Positions 53,499 through 62,139 of a stretch of DNA of 64,000 bases are shown here, in pieces. The DNA lies in assembly GCF_000426625.1 (NCBI RefSeq), contig NZ_KE384548.1:496001-560000 (forward strand), in the 5' to 3' direction. The DNA is from Psychrilyobacter atlanticus DSM 19335 (GTDB lineage: Bacteria; Fusobacteriota; Fusobacteriia; Fusobacteriales; Fusobacteriaceae). The stretch's first letter is position 1, and every line of letters begins with the position of its first letter. The notes under the pieces are model-generated. The model was given only the letters and a program-made list of their open reading frames with translations, searched no databases and was not told the DNA's origin. The translations under genes and the position numbers were made by a program.

Positions 53499-54188
53499 TT
53501 ATTGCTTTGCCATTATCCAAAGAACCTTTCCACAAAGACTAAAAGAATCTTCTTCCCTTACTTCTCTTGGTGGATAATCAGGGTTATCTGAATATAAGAA
53601 ACGTTTCCCATCAAAACACTTATACCTTTTAACAAGAGGTTCATCATCATAAATGAATACCCCAATTTCATTATGGTTTACTTCTTCATTTAATTTTACC
53701 AATATGCTGCTTCCATCTTTTAATGTCGGTTCCATACTATCCCCATGAACATTTATTATTACACAGCCTTCAGCCATTCTCTTAGGTAGAGGAACATATT
53801 CTACAGGAGTAGGTTCAGCTTCAAGGCCTGCTTGACATCCTGCTGAGACAGAATCATAAACTGGGACATTTATCATTTCTTCCATTTCTATGGGACCTAA
53901 ATTCGATTTGATCTTTTCTTCATTTTTGTAGTCTTCTTCTTCTAAGTAACCTACTATTTTATATAATTCTTTATAGTCAACTCTTAAAGCATAAGCTAAT
54001 TTTTTTAATTGATATGGATTAACTCTTTTGTTACTACCGCTTAAGATTTTAGTCAAAACTCCAGGATTTACTTCGGATTTTATTGAAAGTTGATTAAATC
54101 CTAATTGTCTTTTTTCTTTTAATTCATTTAAATATTTAGCTAATTTGATTCTTAATTTTTCTGGGACTTCTGTTGTATTTTTTGACAT
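53499..54188 (-). CDS. CI/LexA-type repressor with S24 peptidase domain
   Basis: This 229-residue protein has an N-terminal Cro/CI helix-turn-helix (FNQLSIKSEVNPGVLTKILSGS). A C-terminal S24 peptidase domain follows, with the cleavage-type SAG (115-117), catalytic Ser151 in HGDSMEPTL and Lys187 in EPLVKRY. Proteins of this kind cleave themselves after DNA damage and release the element's transfer or replication genes. It is divergent from the Cro-like gene at 54356. Confidence 0.92.
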   Translation of the reverse strand: MSKNTTEVPEKLRIKLAKYLNELKEKRQLGFNQLSIKSEVNPGVLTKILSGSNKRVNPYQLKKLAYALRVDYKELYKIVGYLEEEDYKNEEKIKSNLGPIEMEEMINVPVYDSVSAGCQAGLEAEPTPVEYVPLPKRMAEGCVIINVHGDSMEPTLKDGSSILVKLNEEVNHNEIGVFIYDDEPLVKRYKCFDGKRFLYSDNPDYPPREVREEDSFSLCGKVLWIMAKQ

Positions 54189-54224
54189 AAAAACCTCCTT
54201 AATATTAAAATATTACACTATTTT

Positions 54225-54273
54225 AATCAACTTGTTGATTAATAAAAAAAAAACTACTTTACAAGTTGATTGT
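54225..54273. promoter_or_regulatory. Repressor operators in the divergent promoter region
   Basis: AATCAACTTGTTGATT (54225-54240) is a 7-2-7 palindrome, and ACAAGTTGATTGT (54261-54273) repeats the half-site. They lie between the S24 repressor and the Cro-like gene, where both promoters should be. Confidence 0.6.
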
Positions 54274-54355
54274 TTTGATATATACTCAACATATAAAGTG
54301 GTTAGTTATAAAACTGATTAGTTTGTGGACTACTTAACGAAAAGGGGATGAGTAT

Positions 54356-54535
54356 ATGAAATTAAAAGATAAAGTTAAGATTGAATGTTTAAAAAAAGGG
54401 GTTACAATGGCCGATTTAGCTAGAGAAATAGGAATTACTAGGCATAATTACTATTTTCATTTAAATAAAGAAAATGAAGTTATAGTGCGAAAAACTGAAA
54501 AAATTCTTGAATTAGAAGATGGTTTTTTTAAATAG
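54356..54535 (+). CDS. Small Cro-like DNA-binding protein
   Basis: ATG 54356 follows AAAGGGGATGAG. The 59-residue protein is essentially one helix-turn-helix (VTMADLAREIGITRHNYYFHL) with a short tail. Divergent from an S24 repressor, it is in the position of a Cro-type switch protein. Confidence 0.75.
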   Translation: MKLKDKVKIECLKKGVTMADLAREIGITRHNYYFHLNKENEVIVRKTEKILELEDGFFK

Positions 54536-54567
54536 TGTAATTTATTTGATAATAAAAGGGGGGAATT

Positions 54568-54708
54568 ATGGAAATTTCAAATGCTAAGGTTATAAAAAGT
54601 GTATTTAAGAATAAAGATAAGATAAAAAAGAATGAATTTATAAAAACAGTAAAAAAGATTTCATATGATGTTACTCCTAATGGAGAAAAGCAATATAAAT
54701 TATTTTAA
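54568..54708 (+). CDS. Very small basic protein
   Basis: ATG 54568 lies behind GGGGGG. The 46-residue product is basic (KSVFKNKDKIKKNEF) with no known motif. Spacing to its neighbours is tight, and it belongs to the leading operon of the element. Confidence 0.5.
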   Translation: MEISNAKVIKSVFKNKDKIKKNEFIKTVKKISYDVTPNGEKQYKLF

Positions 54709-54721
54709 AGGAGGGATAACC

Positions 54722-54877
54722 ATGGCTAGACCAGACTCAGCTTTATCTTTAGAACTAGAAAGAAGTATGAATATGCAGGTACGGGTAGCAACTTTTGAAG
54801 AACATCTGAGACAAGCTCAGATAATAAGTGATTTAGACCATGAAAGAAGGGTAAAGAGTTTTAACCTTAACAAATGA
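54722..54877 (+). CDS. Very small helical protein
   Basis: ATG 54722 is preceded by GGAGGGATAACC. The 51-residue product is helical (LELERSMNMQVRVATFEEHL) and unrecognised. It belongs to the same early operon. Confidence 0.55.
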   Translation: MARPDSALSLELERSMNMQVRVATFEEHLRQAQIISDLDHERRVKSFNLNK

Positions 54878-54886
54878 AATGAAGAT

Positions 54887-55165
54887 ATGCAAAAATCATT
54901 TACTAAGACTAGATCTAGCCTCTTGGAATTAACCGATCTTTTATCTATGAAAGAAGCTCTAAAAGAATTAGATAAAAAAATAAACAAATTTAATTATACA
55001 TACTTAAAAAAGAGAAAAGAGATAGATGATTTAGAGATCCAATATGATGCTCTAAATAAGAAGTTAATTCTGTGGCTCTTAAAATATGCTGTTAGTTGCA
55101 GGGAAAAGTTAAGAATAGAAAACTGTAATATTGAGAAAAAATTTATTAAAGAGAATTTAAATTGA
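54887..55165 (+). CDS. Coiled-coil hypothetical protein
   Basis: This 92-residue, wholly helical protein has heptad patterns (ALKELDKKINKFNYTYLKKRKEIDDL). The ribosome site is weak (GAAGATATG). It lies directly before the replication initiator and may aid replication or copy control; function unknown. Confidence 0.5.
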   Translation: MQKSFTKTRSSLLELTDLLSMKEALKELDKKINKFNYTYLKKRKEIDDLEIQYDALNKKLILWLLKYAVSCREKLRIENCNIEKKFIKENLN

Positions 55166-55182
55166 AAAAGAGGAGGACTCTG

Positions 55183-56217
55183 ATGGAATACTTTACAATT
55201 AGCGATATTAGTAACCAAGGCTTTTATCCAATCCCTGAAAAGTTATTTAACAATCAGCACTATCAAAAGAAAGTAAAAAAAATCAAAAAGATAAAAGAAA
55301 GGGAAGTAATGGTTCCTAAAGAGGTTATCACAACTGAAGAGCTTATTTCCGATACATCAAAACTTATGTATGGGATCATGTGTAGATACCTGAACTTCTC
55401 CCTTCAAAATGGATGGTTTGATGAAGATAAGAGAGTCTATATAAAACTATCAGTAACAACTTTATCTAAGATCTTAAATAAATCTAGAGATACAATCGTT
55501 AAAAGTAAAAAACAACTTGAAGATGTAAAACTTTTAAAGATTATAAAAACAAAATATGAAAGCGATATTTTCTATTTAGGAAAGGTAAAAGATAAACCTA
55601 AAGATGATATTTTTATGGAAATTGAAGACCAAATTAAAGCTGCTAAAATCCTTGAAGTCGAAGATGTCGACCAGTCGAAACTTTCGGATGAACTAGTCGA
55701 GGATGTCGACTCCAACCTAGTCGAAGATGTCGACTCTAATAAAGATATGCTTATTAGAGATCATAAAAGAGTAGTAGCAGAGAAAAAAGATCCTGCTGCT
55801 GCTTCTGATGAAATTATTTTAAAAAACATAAAAGAGCTGATAGTTAAAAATGGATTTAAGAACTATAACTCCCAAACTCTGAAAAATATAAAAAATTATT
55901 CAAAGGGATCTACAGAAGAAGTTAAAAAGGTAATTAAGTTTATGAAATTAAAAAATAAATCTTTGAATTCTAAAATTTTAGTAGCTATCTTGAAAGATAA
56001 AGATCATTTGGTTGTTGATCCAATAGATATAAAAAAAGTTCCAAGGAAAGAAAAGATAAAGTTTATGGTTGAAAAATTGGGAGAGTATCAAATCAGATCT
56101 ATGAGAAATAAAATTTTAAAAGATATTGGGTATGAGTGTCAGGGTGTAGATGATGATCTCGGTAACCAGCTATGTAAAAAATATAATAAATTAAAAACTC
56201 AAGAGGGAAGCATATAA
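55183..56217 (+). CDS. RepA_N-family replication initiator
   Basis: ATG 55183 is behind GAGGAGG. The 344-residue protein starts EYFTISDISNQGFYPIPEKLF. Residues 70-120 form a winged helix (KLMYGIMCRYLNFS, LSKILNKSRDTIVKSKKQLED). These are the hallmarks of RepA_N initiators of low-GC plasmids and conjugative elements. A repeat-coding linker (about 160-185) and a C-terminal helical domain follow. In this family the origin lies within the rep gene, and repeats are present at the right place here (55657-55734). Confidence 0.88.
   Translation: MEYFTISDISNQGFYPIPEKLFNNQHYQKKVKKIKKIKEREVMVPKEVITTEELISDTSKLMYGIMCRYLNFSLQNGWFDEDKRVYIKLSVTTLSKILNKSRDTIVKSKKQLEDVKLLKIIKTKYESDIFYLGKVKDKPKDDIFMEIEDQIKAAKILEVEDVDQSKLSDELVEDVDSNLVEDVDSNKDMLIRDHKRVVAEKKDPAAASDEIILKNIKELIVKNGFKNYNSQTLKNIKNYSKGSTEEVKKVIKFMKLKNKSLNSKILVAILKDKDHLVVDPIDIKKVPRKEKIKFMVEKLGEYQIRSMRNKILKDIGYECQGVDDDLGNQLCKKYNKLKTQEGSI
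55657..55734 (+). repeat. Three GTCGA(A/G)GATGTCGAC iterons inside rep
   Basis: The 15-bp unit occurs at 55657-55671, 55696-55710 and 55720-55734. A further GTCGA lies between the first two. It encodes the repeated VEDVD. RepA_N plasmids carry their origin as iterons within the rep coding sequence, so this is the candidate origin. Confidence 0.7.
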
Positions 56218-56263
56218 AAAAAGTAAAAGAAATGCCTAGAAATAAGCAATAGGAGTGATAGTG

Positions 56264-56449
56264 ATGAATATAGAAGAATATTTTACATTATTGCTATTCG
56301 TGCTAATAGTGATGGTAGTGTTGATAGTATTAGAATCTATCTTTTCTTTTATAGAAGAAAAAATAGATTTAGGTCCATATGAATTTTATATAAAAAGCTT
56401 TGTATTACTCTGGATCTTATTATCTATTTATTTCTTTTTATTCAATTAA
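56264..56449 (+). CDS. Small two-helix membrane protein
   Basis: ATG 56264 is eight bases after AGGAG; GTG at 56255 or 56261 is less well placed. The 61-residue product has two membrane helices (FTLLLFVLIVMVVLIVLESI and FVLLWILLSIYFFLF). It lies between rep and the partition genes; function unknown. Confidence 0.6.
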   Translation: MNIEEYFTLLLFVLIVMVVLIVLESIFSFIEEKIDLGPYEFYIKSFVLLWILLSIYFFLFN

Positions 56450-56484
56450 TTTTTTTAAAATTTATAAATAATTGGAGGGAGTGT

Positions 56485-56643
56485 ATGAAAAAACCTAAAG
56501 AAAGACCTAGTCATAAAGAAATTATAGCCATGAGTTTAGTTGACCTGATCTTTATATTAAAAAGTGAATATGAGTTGACCAACAGGCAGGTAAAGCAGAT
56601 CAAATCAGAGATTAAAAGAAAACGTGGGAAGGTGATTGTCTAA
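56485..56643 (+). CDS. Small basic protein upstream of parA
   Basis: This 52-residue protein has GGAGGGAG as its ribosome site. It is helical and strongly basic at its C-terminus (KSEIKRKRGKVIV), with a helix-turn-helix-like middle. Its stop overlaps the parA start by one base (TAATG), so the two are translationally coupled. It may bind DNA at the partition locus. Confidence 0.6.
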   Translation: MKKPKERPSHKEIIAMSLVDLIFILKSEYELTNRQVKQIKSEIKRKRGKVIV

Positions 56644-57356
56644 TGGGAAAAGTAATTTTATTTAAAAATAATAAAGGGGGAGTAGGAAAATCATTACTAA
56701 CATTTTGGACTGGACATATATTATCTTCCCTTGAAAAACCTAATGGGAAGAAAAATAAAGTATTAATTCTTACATCGGACTCTCAAAACAATATCTTGCA
56801 GCTGGCAGGCGTTGATACAGGGTATGGAAAAGGATTAGAGGGATACATTGAGAATGGCTCTGGAGAGCTTATGAGGCTGCGAGAAGGCTTGTTGTATATC
56901 CCACTGACTACTACAAGGATTAAATCTACATTTGAAGATAAATTTTTAAAATTAATTGAGATTTTCAAAAAGCAATACGACTATATCTTAATCGACGGGT
57001 CGCCGGTACTGAAACTAGATGACATATTTTTAAATGTCAGTGATAAAGTGGTTATTCCTACATTTTTAGATAATGTGACTACTAAAGGGATGATCAATCT
57101 AATTAAAGAGATTGGTATTGAAAAGGTAGCTATGGTAGTTCCTAATAGAGTTGGCAGAAGTAAGATGGAACAGGACCACCTAAGAAGGCTTAAAGATAAT
57201 TTAGATAGAGGAGGAATCCAAGTTCTAGACCCGATCTTTCAATCTTCAAAGATCATGAAATTAACAGAGAAAGGGAAAACAATCCTGGAAACTAAAAGTA
57301 TTCAATACAAAACTATACAATCTACCTTCGTAAAGATCGTAAAGGGGGTGATGTAG
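56643..57356 (+). CDS. ParA-family partition ATPase
   Basis: This 237-residue protein has the deviant Walker A NNKGGVGKS at residue 9, the switch-region YDYILIDGSPVLK, and VIPTFLDNVTTKG. It is the ParA/Soj type without an N-terminal DNA-binding domain. It should segregate the element together with the protein encoded at 57356, whose GTG start overlaps the parA stop. Confidence 0.92.
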   Translation: MGKVILFKNNKGGVGKSLLTFWTGHILSSLEKPNGKKNKVLILTSDSQNNILQLAGVDTGYGKGLEGYIENGSGELMRLREGLLYIPLTTTRIKSTFEDKFLKLIEIFKKQYDYILIDGSPVLKLDDIFLNVSDKVVIPTFLDNVTTKGMINLIKEIGIEKVAMVVPNRVGRSKMEQDHLRRLKDNLDRGGIQVLDPIFQSSKIMKLTEKGKTILETKSIQYKTIQSTFVKIVKGVM

Positions 57357-58027
57357 TGGATATCTTTGGGGAGTTGCAGGAAGTAATAAAAAAAGATATC
57401 TATGTTTCTAATTTTGATTTCGGAAGTTACGAAATTGAAGAAAAGGATATTGAGTTTATAAAAAGTAGTGAGCAGAAATTAAGAAAAAGTTTTATGACTA
57501 TAAGTAATTCTCTATATGATATTTGTACAATGCTTAACCAGGTATCTTTAAAATTTAAGAATTCCGGTGATTTTATGAAGTGGTATCAAGCTAATGGGTT
57601 AAATAAAGATAATATCTCAGAATTTAACAAGAGGTTTATTTTATTTAATGAGTTTAAAGAAAAAAAAGATCTTATTTCTTCTCTTTCTAATCAGTCGGTA
57701 AAACTCTTAACCCATAAAGATGTAACTTACAGCACCAGGGAAAATATCATTAAAGAAAACATTACTAAAGCTGAAACTATTAAACAACTACTGAGATCTA
57801 AAAAAGATCAGGGTATCATTGAATTTAATGATAAACCAAAAACACATGTAAATTTAAAAAAGTTTGAAAAGATGAAAACTAACCTGACAAAGGTTAAAAA
57901 CTCAGAAGAACTAAAAGATATAAAAAGCGAGATAGGTGCCATTGAAAAGTATCTAAAAGAGATAAATCAAATAGTTAAAAATAAAGAAGATGAGTTGGAT
58001 AAGAAAAATAATTTAACATTACTATAG
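57356..58027 (+). CDS. Putative partition partner protein
   Basis: This 223-residue protein with a GTG start overlaps the parA stop. It is helical; the segment SNSLYDICTMLNQVSLKFKN and the KWYQANGLNKDNISEFNKRF motif recall the DUF3102-like plasmid and phage proteins. A long C-terminal coiled coil follows. No classical ParB nuclease-like domain is visible, so its role as centromere-binding partner is inferred from coupling to parA. Confidence 0.65.
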   Translation: MDIFGELQEVIKKDIYVSNFDFGSYEIEEKDIEFIKSSEQKLRKSFMTISNSLYDICTMLNQVSLKFKNSGDFMKWYQANGLNKDNISEFNKRFILFNEFKEKKDLISSLSNQSVKLLTHKDVTYSTRENIIKENITKAETIKQLLRSKKDQGIIEFNDKPKTHVNLKKFEKMKTNLTKVKNSEELKDIKSEIGAIEKYLKEINQIVKNKEDELDKKNNLTLL

Positions 58028-58038
58028 GGGGGAGAACT

Positions 58039-58236
58039 ATGACTAATAGAAACCAAGAAGATCTAGGAGAATTATTATCAAAGATCCAAAAGAATGAAAT
58101 TAAGTTAAATAGTAATTATAAGGGAATGAACTTAGATTTAAAAGGTTCAGTATGCAGCTTAAAGATAACATATGACTTTAAATTTAATGTTAGTGATCTT
58201 GAGCAAATTTTAAAAAATAAAGCACTTAATAACTAA
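58039..58236 (+). CDS. Small hypothetical protein
   Basis: This 65-residue protein with ribosome site GGGGGGAG has short strands and a final helix (VSDLEQILKNKALNN). It ends the partition operon. No family recognised. Confidence 0.5.
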   Translation: MTNRNQEDLGELLSKIQKNEIKLNSNYKGMNLDLKGSVCSLKITYDFKFNVSDLEQILKNKALNN

Positions 58237-58427
58237 TAATCAATAACTTAAAAATTAAATATAAATAAATTAGTAGGGATTAACCTAAAGGTTTGTTTAT
58301 AAAGGGAAGATTAATTTTTAAATAACAATAGATAGTGGGCATAATGACTCAAAGTCTGTTAGAAAAAGCAATTAAACGTTGCTTTATTTTAGCAGGCTTT
58401 TTTTATCGTTTTTTTTAGGAGGTAATC
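58237..58427 (+). other. Non-coding spacer before the transfer operon
   Basis: AAAGCAA / TTGCTTT (58364-58385) forms a hairpin with T-rich flanks. A 24-codon frame from 58344 ends at the ribosome site of the next gene and could be a leader, though its hairpin suggests termination or attenuation instead. Confidence 0.4.
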
Positions 58428-58769
58428 ATGAAAAATAAGGAAATTAAAGCAATTGAATTTATCAAAGAGAACATTGGATTTTTAACTATAATAATCTTGT
58501 TTATTGTATTAAACCAAGCAAGTCTTGCTTCAGGAGTAGGACTGCCATTTGAAGGTAAGCTAGATAAGATTATGGAATCTATTACAGGTCCTGTAGCTAA
58601 ATCACTTGCAATTATTTCAGTTGCTTCTTGTGGTCTTGCTATGGCATTTGGAGAAATGGGTGGTGCAATGAAAAAATCAGTAAACATAGTATTTGGTATT
58701 TCCATAGTGTTTGCAGCAGCAAATTGGGTTCCTTCATTCTTTGAATTCTCAGGTGGAGTAGGATTTTAA
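58428..58769 (+). CDS. VirB2/TrbC-like conjugal pilin
   Basis: This 113-residue protein has an N-terminal membrane helix acting as a signal, SLASG processing-like sequence, then two helices (VAKSLAIISVASCGLAMAFGEM and SVNIVFGISIVFAAANW). This is the TrbC/VirB2 pilin layout. It starts behind AGGAGG and is followed by VirB8-, VirB9- and VirB10-like genes. Confidence 0.85.
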   Translation: MKNKEIKAIEFIKENIGFLTIIILFIVLNQASLASGVGLPFEGKLDKIMESITGPVAKSLAIISVASCGLAMAFGEMGGAMKKSVNIVFGISIVFAAANWVPSFFEFSGGVGF

Positions 58770-58790
58770 ATAGGGAGGTAGAGAGTTATT

Positions 58791-59462
58791 ATGTGGAAAA
58801 CAAATATAAAAAAAACTAAGGATAAGGTAGAGCTTTCTCCATGTAGTCCTTGGAATGATAGATATATGAAATTAGCAAAAACAGTAAAAAATTGGCAGTT
58901 AGCATTTTTAAGTATGTTAATAATGTTTAGTATTAGCTTATTTGTGACACTTCGTATATCAACAAAAGCTTCATTTGTTCCTTATATAGTTGAAATAAAA
59001 GAAACCGGGGAAGTCACCAATATTGTGAGACCTCTTGAGAGCAGATACAGTATCTCTGATATCCAGTATAAACACTATTTAAGACAATTCCTGATTAAGG
59101 TTAGATCAATACCATTAGATCCTGTCTTATTTTCAACTGAATATAAAGAAGCTCTTAAGTATACAGGTTTGGAAGCGAAAACTAAATTAAGAAAAATATA
59201 TATGGAAGATAACATCAACCAAAAATTTAAAGAGAAAGAAAGTAGAAATATTCAAATTAGTTCTATAGTAAAAGTTCCAAATACTAATTCATTTAAAGTT
59301 AGGTGGGAAGAAACGAGCTATAGAGAGGGCGGAATATCGAAAAGGATAAACCAGGAAGGGATCTTTAGTTTGAAGTCTATTCCTGCTAAGACAGAAGCAG
59401 AGCTAATTATTAATCCATTAGGGATAACAATAACAGATCTATCTATTAATCAAGATTTTTAA
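58791..59462 (+). CDS. TrbF/VirB8-like T4SS protein
   Basis: This 223-residue protein has one membrane helix near 42-60 (LAFLSMLIMFSISLFV) and a periplasmic NTF2-like domain beginning KASFVPYIVEIKETGEV, with RQFLIKVRSIPLDP and FKVRWEETSYREGG further on. These are TrbF features. It should bridge inner membrane and channel core. Confidence 0.9.
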   Translation: MWKTNIKKTKDKVELSPCSPWNDRYMKLAKTVKNWQLAFLSMLIMFSISLFVTLRISTKASFVPYIVEIKETGEVTNIVRPLESRYSISDIQYKHYLRQFLIKVRSIPLDPVLFSTEYKEALKYTGLEAKTKLRKIYMEDNINQKFKEKESRNIQISSIVKVPNTNSFKVRWEETSYREGGISKRINQEGIFSLKSIPAKTEAELIINPLGITITDLSINQDF

Positions 59463-59474
59463 GGAGGACTAAAT

Positions 59475-60236
59475 TTGAGAAAAAAATTATTAATTTTAAT
59501 CATTGCTATTAGCAGTATTATTTCATTTAGTGAAGATTTTACAATGGAAAAAAGCAGGATACAAAGTGGTTTAAAAGAAACTAAGGCAAATATAAAAACA
59601 ACTTTTGTATACAACAAGAGCGATTCATACAGCATCTATGGGAAACTTGGATATTTGACTGCTATCAATCTTAATAAAGATGAAGAGATTATCTTCATAG
59701 GAGCAGGAGATACCTCTAGATGGGGACTTGAGACTGTCTCAACACCTAATGGGTCAAGAGTATATATAAAACCATTTTATAAAGATATAAAGACTAATAT
59801 AACAATTCAAACAGATAAAAGAGAATATAACCTCTTAATAAATTCATCTACTAATCAATGGAACTCAGTTGTTGAATTTGATTACCCACAACAAAAACTG
59901 GAGTTTAAGAAAAATAAAGAAAGAATAAAACAAGAGCAGGCAGCAAAAGATCGAAATGAATTAACAACTGTAAACACTGAAAGTATTAACTTTAGATACA
60001 AAATATATAGTCGTAAATTAGAGATTGCACCTACCCAGGTATTTGATGATGGGAATAAGACTTTCTTTGTTATGAAAGATATCATGCAAGAAGCACCATC
60101 TTTATTTTTAAAAGATGGTAAAGATCTAAAATTAGTTAATTACAGAGTAAAAAACAACTACTATATCGTAGATCGTTTAGGAAAAGAGTTCATATTAAAA
60201 CTAGGTAAAAAAAGTGTGAAGATTAAGAAAAAATAG
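59475..60236 (+). CDS. TrbG/VirB9-like T4SS protein
   Basis: TTG 59475 lies seven bases after AAGGAGG. The 253-residue protein has a signal peptide ending SFSED, an N-terminal beta domain (GYLTAINLNKDEEIIFIGAGD, TNITIQTDKREYNLLI), and a C-terminal domain with FDDGNKTFFVMK and NNYYIVDRLGKEFILKLG. This is the VirB9/TrbG pattern of the outer-membrane core complex. Confidence 0.9.
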   Translation: MRKKLLILIIAISSIISFSEDFTMEKSRIQSGLKETKANIKTTFVYNKSDSYSIYGKLGYLTAINLNKDEEIIFIGAGDTSRWGLETVSTPNGSRVYIKPFYKDIKTNITIQTDKREYNLLINSSTNQWNSVVEFDYPQQKLEFKKNKERIKQEQAAKDRNELTTVNTESINFRYKIYSRKLEIAPTQVFDDGNKTFFVMKDIMQEAPSLFLKDGKDLKLVNYRVKNNYYIVDRLGKEFILKLGKKSVKIKKK

Positions 60237-60244
60237 GAGGCTAT

Positions 60245-61327
60245 ATGGAAAAGATAGAAATTAAAGGAGTCCACATTTCAAAAAAGATGGTTGTACTAAC
60301 AGCTTTAGGTGTAATTCTTGTATTTATCCTTCTTTTAGCCCTTAAACCATCTAAAGAAAAAGTGGTAAAAGTAGCTGAGCCTCAAGAAATTGAAAAAGTA
60401 GAGGAAGATATAGGGTTACCTGGAGACTATGCTGCACAAAAAGAATGGGAGAATCAGGGAAAAGAAACTGAAAGTTATAGCTATGAAAAACCTACGGAAT
60501 ATACTCCAGGAGATAGATATAAAAGTGATTACGAACAAGAGGTTCCATCTTATTATACTGATCAAGAAGAACAAAAGAGGTTAGCAGCTATTGAGTTAGC
60601 TAAGTTAAGTAAAATAGGATTTGTAAATTCAAGTGCAGATTATTCTAAGAAAAATATTAAAGAAAAAAAAGAAGCAGAATCAATTAATCAAACTGACCTG
60701 GGATTCTATAATACAAATTATCTGAAAGCTAGAGAAGAACTCCCGTTAAAAGAGTTAGAGATAAAACAAGGAACTATTATTCCATCAGTGACTATTTCTA
60801 AAATAAATAGTGATCTTCCGGGAGATGTAGTAGCACAGGTTTCTGAAAATGTTTACGATTCAAAGACAGGAAACTATTTACTAATACCTAAAGGGTCTAA
60901 ACTCTATGGAAATTATTTATCAGACATTAACTTTGGACAAGAAAGGATAGGAGTAAATTGGGATAGAATAATTTTTCCAAATCAAAAGTCTATAAATTTA
61001 CTTGGAATGGCTGGTATCACTTCTTCAGGAGAAAAAGGGTTAAAAGATAAAGTAAACAATCATTATGGGAAGTTATTACAAGGAATTATATTTTCAAGTG
61101 TACTAGCTACAACAGTTTCTATTATTACAGATGATGATAGTGATGATGACGAAGATAGAAGCTATTCATCAATTGCAGGTGAAGCAGCATCACTTGAAAC
61201 AATCAAAGTTGGAGATAAAATTATTGAGAGAAGCCTCTCAATAGATCCAACAATAGAAATACGAAATGGAATGAAGTTCAATATCTTAGTTAATAAAGAT
61301 ATTATTCTTTCAGAATATAAAAAATAG
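60245..61327 (+). CDS. TrbI/VirB10-like T4SS protein
   Basis: This 360-residue protein has one membrane helix near residue 20 (VLTALGVILVFILLLAL), a Glu/Pro/Tyr-rich linker, and the C-terminal beta-barrel domain with IKQGTIIPSVTISKINSDLPGDVVAQV, LLIPKGSKLYGNY and FNILVNKDIIL. These are standard VirB10/TrbI motifs. An Asp-rich DDDSDDDEDR insert near residue 300 is unusual. Confidence 0.92.
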   Translation: MEKIEIKGVHISKKMVVLTALGVILVFILLLALKPSKEKVVKVAEPQEIEKVEEDIGLPGDYAAQKEWENQGKETESYSYEKPTEYTPGDRYKSDYEQEVPSYYTDQEEQKRLAAIELAKLSKIGFVNSSADYSKKNIKEKKEAESINQTDLGFYNTNYLKAREELPLKELEIKQGTIIPSVTISKINSDLPGDVVAQVSENVYDSKTGNYLLIPKGSKLYGNYLSDINFGQERIGVNWDRIIFPNQKSINLLGMAGITSSGEKGLKDKVNNHYGKLLQGIIFSSVLATTVSIITDDDSDDDEDRSYSSIAGEAASLETIKVGDKIIERSLSIDPTIEIRNGMKFNILVNKDIILSEYKK

Positions 61328-61339
61328 TGAGGTGGAGAA

Positions 61340-61618
61340 ATGAATGATGGAGTAAAGGATTTTAAGGTGATGTTTCAACTAGTTTTATGTATTAGTATTA
61401 TCTATTTTACGTATCTCTTATTTTCTAAATTAGTTTTTAAATTATTAGAGAAACCAGAGAATAGAAAAAAATACTTATATTATATACTACCAGTTAATGA
61501 AAAAAGGCTTATTTCAATTTTAGAAATTAAGCCAACTGAATCTCAGCAGTTTTCAAGAATGTTGCTATTACTATCTATACTCTCTATTTTCGCTTTAATA
61601 GCTCTAGAGTGTCTATAA
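61340..61618 (+). CDS. Small membrane protein of the transfer operon
   Basis: This 92-residue protein has two membrane helices (LVLCISIIYFTYLLFSKLVF and MLLLLSILSIFALIALECL) around a basic loop. Ribosome site GAGGTGG. It lies 12 bases after the VirB10-like gene. Function unknown. Confidence 0.65.
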   Translation: MNDGVKDFKVMFQLVLCISIIYFTYLLFSKLVFKLLEKPENRKKYLYYILPVNEKRLISILEIKPTESQQFSRMLLLLSILSIFALIALECL

Positions 61619-62078
61619 GGTAGAGCAAAGATTTAAAAATTTCAACATATATATATGTTGAAATAAAAACTAAAAGAAAATAAGGGAAATTCAAATAACC
61701 TGTTAAATCAAGAGTATTAATATCTATATTAGTATGTAAAATTTTTAAGAATAACAAAAAAAATAAACCCGTTAAACTCTTAGTTAAAACTAGTTTTTTA
61801 TCTTTTTCAGTAGGTAAAAATATAGATGGTAAAAATATAAAAATCACCATAAAAATATCTATAAAACTTGATGGAAAGATAAGTTTAAAATAATAAACTA
61901 TAAATCCTAAACTAGAGTGAATAAAGGGTTGGTAAGTATATATTAAATTTTCAAAAATATTTAAAAGTTTAGGAAATAAAAAGCTTGTACTTCTTTTAAA
62001 AATTTCAAAAAAGGTTATAAAACCACCAGATATTATGAAAAATGCGATAAAAAGTTCAAAAAAAGAATAATTGTTCAA
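61584..62078 (-). CDS. Membrane protein on the opposite strand within the transfer region
   Basis: TTG 62078 lies six bases after GAGGTGA. The 164-residue protein has about four hydrophobic helices (LFIAFFIISGGFITFF, SFIDIFMVIFIFLPSIF, GLFFLLFLKIL, FLLVFISTYIYVEIF). Its 3' end overlaps the previous gene by 35 bases in opposite orientation. A gene on the other strand within a transfer operon is unusual; it could be cargo such as entry exclusion. Family unknown. Confidence 0.55.
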   Translation of the reverse strand: MNNYSFFELFIAFFIISGGFITFFEIFKRSTSFLFPKLLNIFENLIYTYQPFIHSSLGFIVYYFKLIFPSSFIDIFMVIFIFLPSIFLPTEKDKKLVLTKSLTGLFFLLFLKILHTNIDINTLDLTGYLNFPYFLLVFISTYIYVEIFKSLLYLIDTLELLKRK

Positions 62079-62139
62079 CTAAATCACCTCGGTATATTAA
62101 TAGTAAATAAATTCTATAACGGAAAGGAGACAAAATCAA

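Noticed and set aside
57356-58027. Naming this gene parB
   Set aside because: No ParB nuclease-like or helix-turn-helix core is visible; only its coupling to parA suggests the role.
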